Source: Syntrophobacterales bacterium | Lineage (GTDB): Bacteria; Desulfobacterota; Desulfobaccia; Desulfobaccales; 0-14-0-80-60-11 | DNA: 17,701 bases | Direction: 5' to 3' | NCBI GenBank assembly: GCA_023229795.1 | Contig: JALNYP010000073.1 | Coordinates: 1 to 17,701, forward strand | Shown here: positions 1 to 6,411 of the stretch, piece by piece | Layout: the number at the start of each line of letters is the position of its first letter | Numbering within the stretch: position 1 is the stretch's first letter | The notes under the pieces: generated by a model | Databases searched by the model: none | The model's input: the letters and a program-made list of their open reading frames with translations, nothing else | Told to the model about the DNA's origin: nothing | Translations under genes and position numbers: made by a program

Positions 1-1733
1 TGTCCGGAGCTATCTACGTAAACGCCAAATGCAAGCTCATATCGTGGCGAAATATTTTCATGGAAAACATGTGCGGTACGCCGTCGCATAAAATGAGAAC
101 CATTAATTGGCCTGAGTAATAAGACCTACGACTATCGCCCAAGAGTGCTCTTACCGGTGTCTTTGGAAGACCAGTTAATGCCGGGAACCTTGGAGTTTGC
201 CATTCATACCCTGGTGGAAAAGCGGCTGGATATGTCCATTTTTGAAGGCAACTACCGGAATGACGAGACCGGTCGAGCCGCTTATGATCCCAAGATCCTC
301 TTGAAGGTAGTGTTGCTGGCCTATTCCCGGGGGCTGATTTCTTCACGGAAGATCGAACAAGACTGTCACGAGAATGTCGTTTTCGTAGCCTTAGCTTGTG
401 GCCAGCAGCCTGACCACAGCACCATTGCCGCCTTTGTGTCTTCCATGAAAGATGAAATCCTGCCTCTTTTTAGAGATGTGTTGCTAGTCTGTGAGGAAAT
501 GAACCTGTTGGGCGGCACGATGTTTGCCTTGGATGGCTGCAAGCTGCCTTCCAATGCCTCGACAGAAATGGAGCGGCACTTTTCCCGAGCTCCGGAAGAA
601 AAAGCAGAAGATCGAGGCCAAGGTGGCGCAGCTGCTTGAGAAGCAGATGGAAGCCGACCAGGGGCAGGATGATCTCCCCGGGCCCAGGGGGTCTGGTCCC
701 AGCCGGCAGCAGCAGGTGGAGAAATTACAAAAAAAGGCCGATCTACTTGATAAATGGCTGACCGAGAACCAGCCCAAGCCGGGTGCCGCGGGTAGAGAAA
801 ACCAGAGTAATGTTACGGATAATGACTCGGCCAAAATGATGACCTCCCATGGTGCCGTCCAGGGATATAATAGCCAGGCCTTCATTGATGCCAAACACCA
901 AGTCATTGTTCATGGTGAAGCCTTTGGCAATGGCCAAGACCATGGCCACGTCCCACCCATGCTTGAGGGTACGCGGGCAAACCTACAAAGCATTGGCTAC
1001 GGAGCGGAGTGCCTTGCCGGGAAGATCCTCACCGCTGACAGCAATTACCATACTTTGGTCAATTTAAAGAAGTGCCAGGAGATGGGGTTGGATGCCTATA
1101 TCCCGGACAGAAAGTTCCGCAACCGAGACCCAAGGTTCGCCACCCAAAAACGACGTCGGTCCAGGAAATTTACGTTAAAAGACTTTCACCATGATGGGAC
1201 CTTGGATAAATATATCTGCCCTCATGGCAAGCTTCTCAAGCTACAGGTCAAAAGATGTGTCGACCACGGTAACGTTTACCGCAAATATGTGGCGGCTGAA
1301 CAAGATTGCCGGGGTTGCCCGCTACGAGCCCGGTGTCTCTATGGGACGGATGCCAAACACAAGCATTTAGCAGTCCCCATCGGCACCGAAGGCATTAATC
1401 TCTCCAAACAAATGGTGGAGAAAATCGAGACCGAACCGGGACGCCGGATATACCCGCAACGCCTGGCCATAGTAGAGCCCGTGTTTGCTAATATTCGGAG
1501 TAACAAGCGCTTAGACCGGTTCACGTTAAGGGGCAAGATCAAGGTGAATATCCAGTGGCTGCTATACTGCCTGGTTCATAATATAGAAAAGGTCCTGAAC
1601 TATGGGCTTGCATATGCGTAAGCTGAAGGCAAGTGAGACCCAGAGAAGCCACCGATGATAAGAGAAGATAGGGATCAGAAAGGTCGCTGGGATCTTTTAC
1701 CTAAAAACTCCCTCAAAATTTTTCGACAGCCTC
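1..1733 (+). mobile_element. IS1182-family insertion sequence, left end outside window
   Basis: The element is recognised from its transposase. The right end is inferred at about 1721-1733, where TTTCGACAGCCTC resembles the terminal inverted repeat common in IS1182-type elements. No matching GAGGCTGTCGAAA is present in bases 1-144, so the left end is either upstream of the window or lost. With the frameshifted transposase this copy is probably immobile unless helped in trans. The exact boundary is inference. Confidence 0.6.
145..1621 (+). pseudogene. IS1182-family DDE transposase, frameshifted
   Basis: The gene encodes a DDE transposase that would cut and join the ends of its insertion sequence. 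The N-terminal part reads LPVSLEDQLMPGTLEFAIH, typical of the family. The likely acidic triad is D130 in ALDGCKLPSNAS, the D of TADSNY (codon 1037-1039) and the E of VEPVFANI (codon 1475-1477). A Cys-rich segment with CRGCPLRARC lies between the last two. The reading frame shifts by +1 at GAAATGG (565-571): family members read SNAS-x-E-WSGT, which is restored if one A of 566-568 is removed. The two halves (145-567 and 569-1621) would give about 491 residues, normal for the family. The frame is open upstream of the GTG at 145 back to 97 and encodes family-like residues (KTYDYRPRV), so the true start is probably upstream; no in-frame ATG is seen. A programmed frameshift is possible, but no slippery run is evident. 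Confidence 0.88.
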
Positions 1734-1834
1734 GCTATTCTTCGGGACTTATCACTGAACCAAAAACCTTCCATATCCAGACAATACCTTCAATTTTCCC
1801 CTTACCTCCGATAAGCCTCGCCCGTGGCAAGATA

Positions 1835-2499
1835 GTGCGCCACGAGCGCGCTTGGTGTTATAGAGAAAGCGTGCGCAACTGCGCGAGAGATGGGGGTAGG
1901 CCCCCCGGAGTCGGCTTGCAGGAGCAGGTTCCAAACCACCTTAAGCTGCGCTGGTAAAGAGCCAGGGTGGTGAGCGTTAAGGACAAGTCATGGCTAAAGA
2001 CCGTGGCAGGTGAGGTTCAGGGAGACGAGCAACCGCGAACCACTGATGAGGTGTCGAAACACTATAGACGACGTCAAAACTGGAGGCTATCTTGACTCCA
2101 GGATAAACCCAGGATAAACCCAGGGGAAACCTGCTTACTGCCTGGGTGGTGTCCGGCATAAAGGTGGCGTGAACCTGATCCAGGCTCTCGTGCGGAACGT
2201 GGGAAGCTGTCGTCCCGATGCTAAGGGAGAATCCCAAGTGGAGGACCCACAAGGGTGCGAGTACTGATGCGGGGCACAGTGGCGGAACAGCCCGTAGTAG
2301 CGAGGAAGTCCCGTAATGGGGATGGAGCGAAGGGGTTGTATCGATCAGACTTACCTGTTGGTCAACCAGCAATGGGAGGAGCCATTGGGTAAGGCAAGGC
2401 CAGGTAATTGCGGGCCGGTCGATAGGACCCGTATGAGCCGAGAGGCTCATGCACGGATCTGTGAGGGCGTGGGGGTGAGATTCCCCCACGCTACTCGAC
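1835..2499 (+). mobile_element. Group II intron, ORF-less
   Basis: This is a self-splicing retroelement RNA without a maturase gene. It starts with GTGCGCC, the usual 5' consensus. The seven exon bases before it, CAAGATA (1828-1834, IBS1), are exactly complementary to TATCTTG (2088-2094, EBS1). EBS1 is displayed in the loop of a CTGGAG/CTCCAG stem (2080-2085 with 2096-2101), which fixes the 5' splice site. The segment with GCGGAACGTGGGAAG, GGGCACAG..GGCGGAACAGCCCGTAGTAG and GGAGCGAAGGGG is familiar from bacterial introns just before domain IV. Domains V and VI follow at 2426-2499. The 3' end is taken as ..CTACTCGAC at 2499 (AC end), seven bases from the bulged A. At about 665 nt it lacks the roughly 1.3-1.8 kb reverse transcriptase ORF; domain IV is only about 100 nt. 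Splicing or movement would need a maturase in trans. Confidence 0.87.
2426..2499 (+). ncRNA. Group II intron domains V and VI
   Basis: Domain V is the canonical 34 nt (2426-2459): lower stem GACCCGT with ACGGATC, a two-base bulge GC at 2451-2452, an upper stem ATGAGCC/GGCTCAT and a GAGA tetraloop (2440-2443). The triad position, normally AGC, reads ACC (2427-2429), putting C2428 opposite A2457. Domain VI is a nine-pair stem (2467-2475 with 2483-2491), with A2493 as the probable branch-point adenosine bulged before CTC (2494-2496), which can pair with GAG (2463-2465). The triad change may lower or abolish catalysis. Confidence 0.85.
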
Positions 2500-2680
2500 T
2501 ATTGTAAGCCAGCAATACTTCTTTTGGTTGATCGTGAGGAACTAATCGCCAACGGCACCCTGGACGAAGAAATGCGGGGGAAATCTACGCCGCCCTGATG
2601 CTTCTACTCCTGGGGAAGTCATAAGAGAGGTCAAGTTGCCGCAGTCAGTGACTTGGTAGGGCTCGTTGGCGCCTGGTTAC

Positions 2681-2714
2681 AAAAAAATGGCCCGGCTCTT
2701 TCGGGAACCGGGCC
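2681..2714 (-). terminator. Rho-independent terminator for the Met-rich protein gene
   Basis: On the minus strand the stem GGCCCGG/CCGGGCC (2708-2714 with 2689-2695) is followed by seven T (complement of 2681-2687). It lies about 60 bases past the stop codon at 2773, so it should end minus-strand transcription of the Met-rich genes. Confidence 0.85.
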
Positions 2715-2772
2715 TGAGCCTCAGGGCGGGCAGAGAACGGGTGCCGCTCTCCCCGTCTGCTAAAGATCAAGT

Positions 2773-3147
2773 TTAATGCGTCATCGGCATGGGCATCGGC
2801 ATGTTTTGGTGGCCGGAATAACTCCCTGCATCCATGGGCTGGCCCGGGCCCATGGGCATATTTCCCATGTTACCGTTACCCATATTTCCCATGTTGCCGT
2901 TGCTCATGGGCATGTTACCAGGCCCCATGTTCCCCGGACCCATCGGTTGTTGCCCCATGTTGCCGTTTCCCATGTTAGTATTCATCGGCCCCATCATCGA
3001 GCTCATCATGTCCATCATGGAACCCATCATGCCGCCGCCGCCCATCATGCCACCGCCCATGCCCATGGCTCCGGCAGGGGACCCCGCAGTCAAGGTTAGC
3101 GCTATGATCAAAGCCAGATAAATTAATAAGCTGCCAAGTTTTTTCAT
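2773..3147 (-). CDS. Exported Met/Gly/Asn-rich protein
   Basis: A 124-residue protein begins with a clear signal peptide (MKKLGSLLIYLALIIALTL.., cleavage near SPAGA). The mature part is low-complexity and built almost entirely of Met, Gly, Asn, Pro and Ser, with MMxxMM clusters and repeated GNMGN and GPGNM units, ending in MPMPMPMTH. Clustered Met thioethers in the periplasm bind Cu(I) or Ag(I) in known proteins (PcoC/CopC, SilE and CusF types), so a metal-buffering role is inferred from composition and the copper-related neighbours. The start at 3147 is chosen because GGGAGA precedes it by about eight bases and the signal peptide then begins correctly; an upstream ATG at 3180 would add 11 unlikely residues. 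I see no named family. Confidence 0.8.
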   Translation of the reverse strand: MKKLGSLLIYLALIIALTLTAGSPAGAMGMGGGMMGGGGMMGSMMDMMSSMMGPMNTNMGNGNMGQQPMGPGNMGPGNMPMSNGNMGNMGNGNMGNMPMGPGQPMDAGSYSGHQNMPMPMPMTH

Positions 3148-3208
3148 TGATTGGTTCTCCCAAATCTTTTCGAGTTTCAACGGGCAAAATGTCTTGCCCA
3201 GTTAAGCA

Positions 3209-3316
3209 TTACATGACCGGCGGAGCGGTCTGATTCACATGTTCGGGCGCGGGTCCCGCATGTTCCCCCTGGCCGGCCACAGCAGAACCGGAATGACCCC
3301 GATGGTCTTTCCTTTT
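3209..3316 (-). pseudogene. Out-of-frame tail following the small Met/His protein
   Basis: Directly after the stop at 3315, a different frame on the same strand stays open to a TAA at 3209. It reads KDHRGHSGSAVAGQ, then GEHAGPAPEHVNQTAPPVM. This resembles the end of the preceding protein (RHAGWAVQPGAYEHVGSPPV): both show HAG, then EHV, then PPV. It could be the original C-terminus displaced by an indel, or a decayed duplicate. It has no start codon or ribosome binding site of its own. Confidence 0.3.
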
Positions 3317-3551
3317 AGCCCTGACCTCGCGTGGCTGATTTGACCTGAACAGGCGGGGAGCCTACGTGCTCATAGGCCCCCGGCTGGACGGCCCACCCGG
3401 CATGACGAGTCGTCTGCCCATAACCCATGGAATCCATATGGCCGCAGCCACTGGAACCGCTCATCTGGGCTTGCGCCAGCATGGGGGCCAGGGCCAGGCT
3501 CAGGGCTATGATTGGGGCCGTGCAGGCTATGAGACCTCTGCATTTTTTCAT
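3315..3551 (-). CDS. Small exported Met/His-containing protein
   Basis: A 78-residue protein starts with the signal peptide MKKCRGLIACTAPIIALSLA and a likely cleavage after AQA. The mature part has MSGSSGCGHMDSMGYG and then a His-containing tail. Start 3551 has GGAGAG six bases upstream; the longer frame from 3602 lacks this. It precedes the Met-rich gene on the same strand with a gap of about 170 bases and may share its transcript. A metal-binding role is only a guess from the Met, His and Cys content. The region just past its stop encodes, in another frame, a segment resembling its own tail, so the C-terminus may have been changed by a frameshift. Confidence 0.6.
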   Translation of the reverse strand: MKKCRGLIACTAPIIALSLALAPMLAQAQMSGSSGCGHMDSMGYGQTTRHAGWAVQPGAYEHVGSPPVQVKSATRGQG

Positions 3552-3900
3552 GATGTCACTCTCCACGGTTTTGCATATTTTAGAAGCGCGACTCACCGGC
3601 ATCTTGATTAAGGGTAAAGCCGCGGTGCGCCGAAGATATTGCTGAGAGAAATTAGCTTTAGATGAGCCGGGGATTAAACTTGGGTGGCTGGAAAATCTCG
3701 AAGATTACGTATTGAGGCGTAGGGGTACCACTCACATAGTAGTGGTGTGAGGCTTCACCGGTGGGAATGTCAGGACCGGTCGCGGCAAGGAGAGAGATGG
3801 AACCGGCGGGACAATGGCACTACTTACCCTGGAAATTCCCATTTTCGGACTTAGATTTAGGCACAGAGCAGGAAGTTTTATTTTGGGGAGCTTAAGTCTG
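3552..3900. promoter_or_regulatory. Divergent intergenic region, 349 bp
   Basis: This gap separates the minus-strand Met-rich genes from the plus-strand flavoprotein gene and must hold promoters for both. One weak sigma70-like candidate on the plus strand is TTGAGG (3712-3717), 17 bases, CATAGT (3735-3740). An inverted repeat ACCACT/AGTGGT (3727-3732 and 3741-3746) overlaps the -10 and could be an operator. I see no match to known copper-regulator boxes. A start at 3814 would add 29 residues to the flavoprotein, but they do not belong to the YHS domain. Confidence 0.35.
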
Positions 3901-4974
3901 ATGAAAATTGACCCGATATGCAAAATGGAAGTCAAAGAAGAGGAGGCCCTTACCGCAGTATGCGATGGGGTTACTCATTATTTCTGTTCTGAGGGCTGCA
4001 AAACTAAATTTCTGCTGGAAATTACCTGCCAGCCCCGCACCGAATATGACCTCATCGTCATCGGTGGTGGCCCCGCCGGGCTGACCGCGGCGGTATATTG
4101 TTCAACCTTGAAAGTCCAAGCGCTGCTCATCAGCAAAGACCTGGGCGGCCAGGCTGTCGACAGCACCAAAATCGAGAATTACATGGGGTTTGATTTCATA
4201 CCAGGCCCGGAGTTGGTGGAGAAGTTCAAGCACCAGCTTATTCATCCCCATTATATCGACCATCTCATGAACGAAGCCGAAAAAATCGAACCGGTGGCAG
4301 GCGGATTCACTGTCACCTCTTCGGAACTGACAAAATATTTCGCCCCGGCGTTGCTCATTGCCACGGGGATGACCCGTAGAAAGCTGGGCGTGCCGGGAGA
4401 GGAGAGGTTCCAGCGGCAGGGGATTTTCTATGGCAACATCCAGGACCTCTCGTTCGCCCAGGGCAAAGACGTGGCGGTGATCGGCGGCGGCAATTCGGCC
4501 TTGCAGATCGTGGAGAACCTGCATACGGTGGCGGAGAATATTCATCTGATCTCCACGTCGGAATTCTCAGCCGATCCGGCAATCATCGAACGGATCAGTT
4601 GTTGTAAGAATGTCTCCCGATACGAAAATCATGCGGTCGTTGAGCTTACCGGCGAAAATGTGCTCTATGGGATCACCATCAGGAAAAAGGGAGCCAAGAA
4701 GACCGTCAATCTTCCGGTTAAAGGGGTGTTTATCGCCATCGGGTTGCACCCCAATTCTTCCCTGGTGGCAAAATTGGTGGAACTCAACGACCGGGGCGAG
4801 ATCGTTATTAGGCCGGACTGCTCCACTTCCTATCCCGGTATCTTTGCTGCGGGGGATGTGACCAACGCTTTTGGCAAGAGGATCATCATCGCCTCCGGCG
4901 AAGGGGCCAAGGCCGCGCTGGCGGCCCGTCAGTATTTGTTGAATTTGCGGAAAACGGTCTGCCCCCCTCCATAA
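3901..4974 (+). CDS. YHS domain-thioredoxin reductase-like flavoprotein without CxxC
   Basis: A 357-residue fusion. Residues 1-44 form a YHS metal-binding domain: DPICKMEV with C7 and YFCSEGCKTKF with C29 and C33, as in copper ATPases. Residues 49-350 are a thioredoxin reductase-like FAD/NAD(P)H oxidoreductase: FAD motif IGGGPAG (54-60), NAD(P)H motif VIGGGNSA (193-200) and C-terminal FAD motif GIFAAGD (313-319). Where thioredoxin reductase carries CATCDG between the halves, this protein reads GIFYGNIQDLSF (174-185), so the catalytic disulfide is missing. It may act like ferredoxin-NADP reductase-type relatives, or use another thiol such as the adjacent pair C234-C235. No signal peptide, so cytoplasmic. 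The start at 3901 has GGGGAG ten bases upstream and begins the YHS domain correctly. The fusion suggests NAD(P)H-dependent redox chemistry tied to a metal or metal sensing; the substrate is unknown. Confidence 0.88.
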   Translation: MKIDPICKMEVKEEEALTAVCDGVTHYFCSEGCKTKFLLEITCQPRTEYDLIVIGGGPAGLTAAVYCSTLKVQALLISKDLGGQAVDSTKIENYMGFDFIPGPELVEKFKHQLIHPHYIDHLMNEAEKIEPVAGGFTVTSSELTKYFAPALLIATGMTRRKLGVPGEERFQRQGIFYGNIQDLSFAQGKDVAVIGGGNSALQIVENLHTVAENIHLISTSEFSADPAIIERISCCKNVSRYENHAVVELTGENVLYGITIRKKGAKKTVNLPVKGVFIAIGLHPNSSLVAKLVELNDRGEIVIRPDCSTSYPGIFAAGDVTNAFGKRIIIASGEGAKAALAARQYLLNLRKTVCPPP

Positions 4975-5024
4975 TGGGAAACCGGTTGCTCCATTTTGTT
5001 ATGGGGACCGAAGTCAGCGAAGGT

Positions 5025-5041
5025 CTATCCATTTCGGATAG
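5025..5041. repeat. Inverted repeat between flavoprotein and lipoprotein genes
   Basis: CTATCC/GGATAG with a five-base loop (ATTTC). There is no T run, so it is a poor terminator. It may be an operator or an mRNA processing hairpin ahead of the lipoprotein gene. Role not shown. Confidence 0.3.
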
Positions 5042-5067
5042 TCAAATAAAGCCAAAGGAACCATGAA

Positions 5068-5439
5068 ATGAAACCAAGAGTGATGAACAATAGAACAATT
5101 ATGAGCGCACTGCTGCTGATTTTATTGGCCGCTATGGGTTGCGCCACCCTGGAAACGGCGGGGCATAAGTATCTTATGAGAGGCCAGGTTCTGGAAGTAA
5201 AGGACGGGACAGCTTATCTCTGCCTGGGCTCTGCGGAAGGAGCACAAGTGGGGCAGGTATTTACGGTACATAGATATGTGAATATGGGGTACCAAAAGGG
5301 AGGGCAACCGCTTTACAGGATTGAGCGAGTGGGTACGGTAAAGATCACGGACGTTGAAACCCACATGGCAAGTGCGAACATTTTAAGTGGTGACGTCAAG
5401 GCAAATGATATTGTGGAATTGAATATCGAAAATCATTAA
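5068..5439 (+). CDS. Small putative lipoprotein with SH3-like/FlgT-C-like fold
   Basis: A 123-residue protein with an N-terminal hydrophobic segment and lipobox LAAMGC (C25), so probably a membrane-anchored lipoprotein. The mature part (GQVLEVKDGTAYLCLG, AQVGQVFTVHR, VGTVKITDVETHMASANI, GDVKANDIVE) has the beta-strand pattern of small domains in which G-x-V alternates with 'AxxGD' turns, as in the C-terminal domain of flagellar assembly protein T and related lipoproteins. It may bind peptidoglycan or a partner; function unknown. AAAGGA lies about nine bases before ATG 5068; the ATG at 5063 is out of frame. The next gene starts 65 bases downstream, so co-transcription is likely. Confidence 0.72.
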   Translation: MKPRVMNNRTIMSALLLILLAAMGCATLETAGHKYLMRGQVLEVKDGTAYLCLGSAEGAQVGQVFTVHRYVNMGYQKGGQPLYRIERVGTVKITDVETHMASANILSGDVKANDIVELNIENH

Positions 5440-5504
5440 GGAACGTGACAATCTGTGTTTTGAATCGCGCCGCGATGAATAAAATTTGGAATAAAGGAGG
5501 TCCA

Positions 5505-6065
5505 ATGAATCGAAACAGGATGGCAATAGTAATGGGAAGCCTGGCGCTAATTTTGCTATTTTGCGCCGCGGCCCTGGCCGCAGAAGCGGAGCCCCAAGTG
5601 GGGCAAACGGTGGGGAGCGTGAAATTTTCCAAGCCCCTGTCCGACGAAGACGCGAAATACCTGGGGCTGGGAAAGCCGGCAGAATTCACCTTACAGGATA
5701 TCAAAGCTCCATACGCATTGGTGGAGCAGATGAACACGGCCTGACCGTATTGTATGGCACAGGCTCCTGTGCTAAACAATCTTTACAACCTGGCCAATCA
5801 AGACCCGGCGCTCAAAGGCAAGCTGAAATTCATGGCGGTGGGCAAGGACAACGATGAAATGGCGATGAAAATGTGGAAGGCCTTCCATAAGGTGCCTTTC
5901 CCGATGATTGCCGATCCCGGCGGCATGTTTGCCAAGGCTTTAAATTTCCCTAATTATCCGGTAACGATGCTTTTGGATAAGTCCGGAAAAATCATTTGGG
6001 TTCATGTGGGGGCCTTCGATAATGCTGAAGAAGCCCTGAAGAACATTAAAGCCGTCGTAAAATAA
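5505..6065 (+). CDS. Exported thioredoxin-fold selenoprotein (UPYC redoxin)
   Basis: One 186-residue protein read through an in-frame TGA (5742-5744, residue 80) as selenocysteine. Residues 1-25 are a signal peptide (cleavage near ALA|AEAEP), so it works in the envelope. The thioredoxin-like (TlpA/peroxiredoxin) domain has the active site U80-P-Y-C83 followed by MAQAPVLNNLYNL; relatives have C-P-Y-C-x-x-E/Q-A-P here. Later come KLKFMAVGKDNDE, VPFPMIADPGG, the cis-Pro region YPVTMLLDKSGKI and a C-terminal helix. The downstream half begins with no ribosome binding site and lacks a complete active site on its own, so two genes are unlikely. A SECIS-like hairpin follows at 5749-5780. AAAGGAGG (5493-5500) precedes ATG 5505. 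Probable activity: thiol-disulfide exchange or peroxide reduction with the UxxC pair; reductant unknown. Alternative: a nonsense mutation of a Cys codon, less likely given the hairpin and an intact frame on both sides. Confidence 0.88.
5749..5780 (+). promoter_or_regulatory. Bacterial SECIS element
   Basis: A stem-loop lies inside the coding region just after the TGA. Lower stem: 5749-5753 (ATTGT) pairs with 5776-5780 (ACAAT). One A-A mismatch follows (5754/5775). Upper stem: 5755-5762 (TGGCACAG) pairs with 5767-5774 (CTGTGCTA), including one G-U. The loop is GCTC (5763-5766). This makes 13 pairs in all, with 18 bases between TGA and loop. Known bacterial SECIS elements have a small apical loop with a G among its first two bases, some 16-37 bases after the UGA, and bind SelB. 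All these conditions are met. Base positions are read directly; SelB recognition is inferred. Confidence 0.8.
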
Positions 6066-6079
6066 ACCCGCGATGTTCG

Positions 6080-6107
6080 GGGGACGGCCAAGTCAACGTC
6101 CGTCCCC
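6080..6107 (+). terminator. Possible terminator hairpin after the selenoprotein gene
   Basis: Stem GGGGACGG (6080-6087) with CCGTCCCC (6100-6107), loop of 12, 15 bases after the stop codon. It is followed only by TTC, so termination may be weak or Rho-assisted; it may instead protect the mRNA end. Confidence 0.45.
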
Positions 6108-6154
6108 TTCATGGTCCCTTCCGGCAGCGGCAACCACAACACAAATCGAGTAAT

Positions 6155-6339
6155 ATGAAAGATTATCGGCTCATCATCCTGGCACTGCTAACCGCTTTTT
6201 TAATGGGTTGCGCCGTTCCGGAGCCATGCCTGGAGGGGTGGTCACCTCCTTCCTCTTGGGGCTTTTGATCTACCCCTGCATTTTCACCCTGTGGAAATGG
6301 AACTTTGAGGTGAAGCGGCAAAGGCTCCCTCAACCCTGA
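6155..6339 (+). pseudogene. Small lipoprotein/membrane ORF, probably frameshifted
   Basis: From ATG 6155 the frame gives MKDYRLIILALLTAFLMGCA, a signal peptide with lipobox LMGC, then runs into a low-quality tail (VPEPCLEGWSPPSSWGF) and a TGA at 6266-6268. A second frame starting at ATG 6226 gives MPGGVVTSFLLGLLIYPCIF and a polar tail ending KRQRLPQP (stop 6337-6339), a good transmembrane helix. Joining the two near 6216-6222 would make one small lipoprotein with a membrane helix, suggesting a single gene broken by an indel. Two overlapping tiny genes are the alternative. No strong ribosome binding site. Family not recognised. Confidence 0.4.
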
Positions 6340-6411
6340 GGAGTATTCTTGACCGCGGCTTCTTTCTTCTTATCTTAGAGGTAACATGCTTGCAAAAGGA
6401 GGAAAAAAATT

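Larger units (their letters stand above)
1734..2598 (+). pseudogene. Short open frame interrupted by the group II intron
   Basis: If the intron is removed exactly (1834 joined to 2500), the upstream frame ending ISLARGKI continues in phase into YCKPAILLLVDREELIANG and ends at a TGA at 2596-2598. The in-phase junction has a one-in-three chance of arising by accident. The upstream part runs back through the IS right end without a convincing start or ribosome binding site, so this is probably a fragment of an older gene. I do not recognise the family. The segment ILLLVDREELI is vaguely like helicase or restriction subunits, but that is too short to use. Confidence 0.25.

Noticed and set aside
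14..346. 110-codon minus-strand ORF at the left edge
   Set aside because: Overlaps the clearly coding 5' part of the transposase and has no family resemblance.
145..1621. Programmed frameshift in the transposase
   Set aside because: IS1182 transposases are normally one ORF, and GAAATGG is not a typical slippery site; a plain one-base insertion explains it.
1977..2489. 170-codon minus-strand ORF
   Set aside because: It lies wholly within the group II intron RNA; the open frame is a by-product of the structured, GC-rich sequence and the peptide resembles no protein.
3182..3199. GGGCAA/TTGCCC hairpin between the two minus-strand Met-rich genes as a terminator
   Set aside because: No T run follows on the minus strand; too weak to call.
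5754..6065. Independent gene starting at the ATG at 5754
   Set aside because: No ribosome binding site, same frame as the upstream ORF, and it would lack the first redox residue and the signal peptide. Sec readthrough explains both halves.
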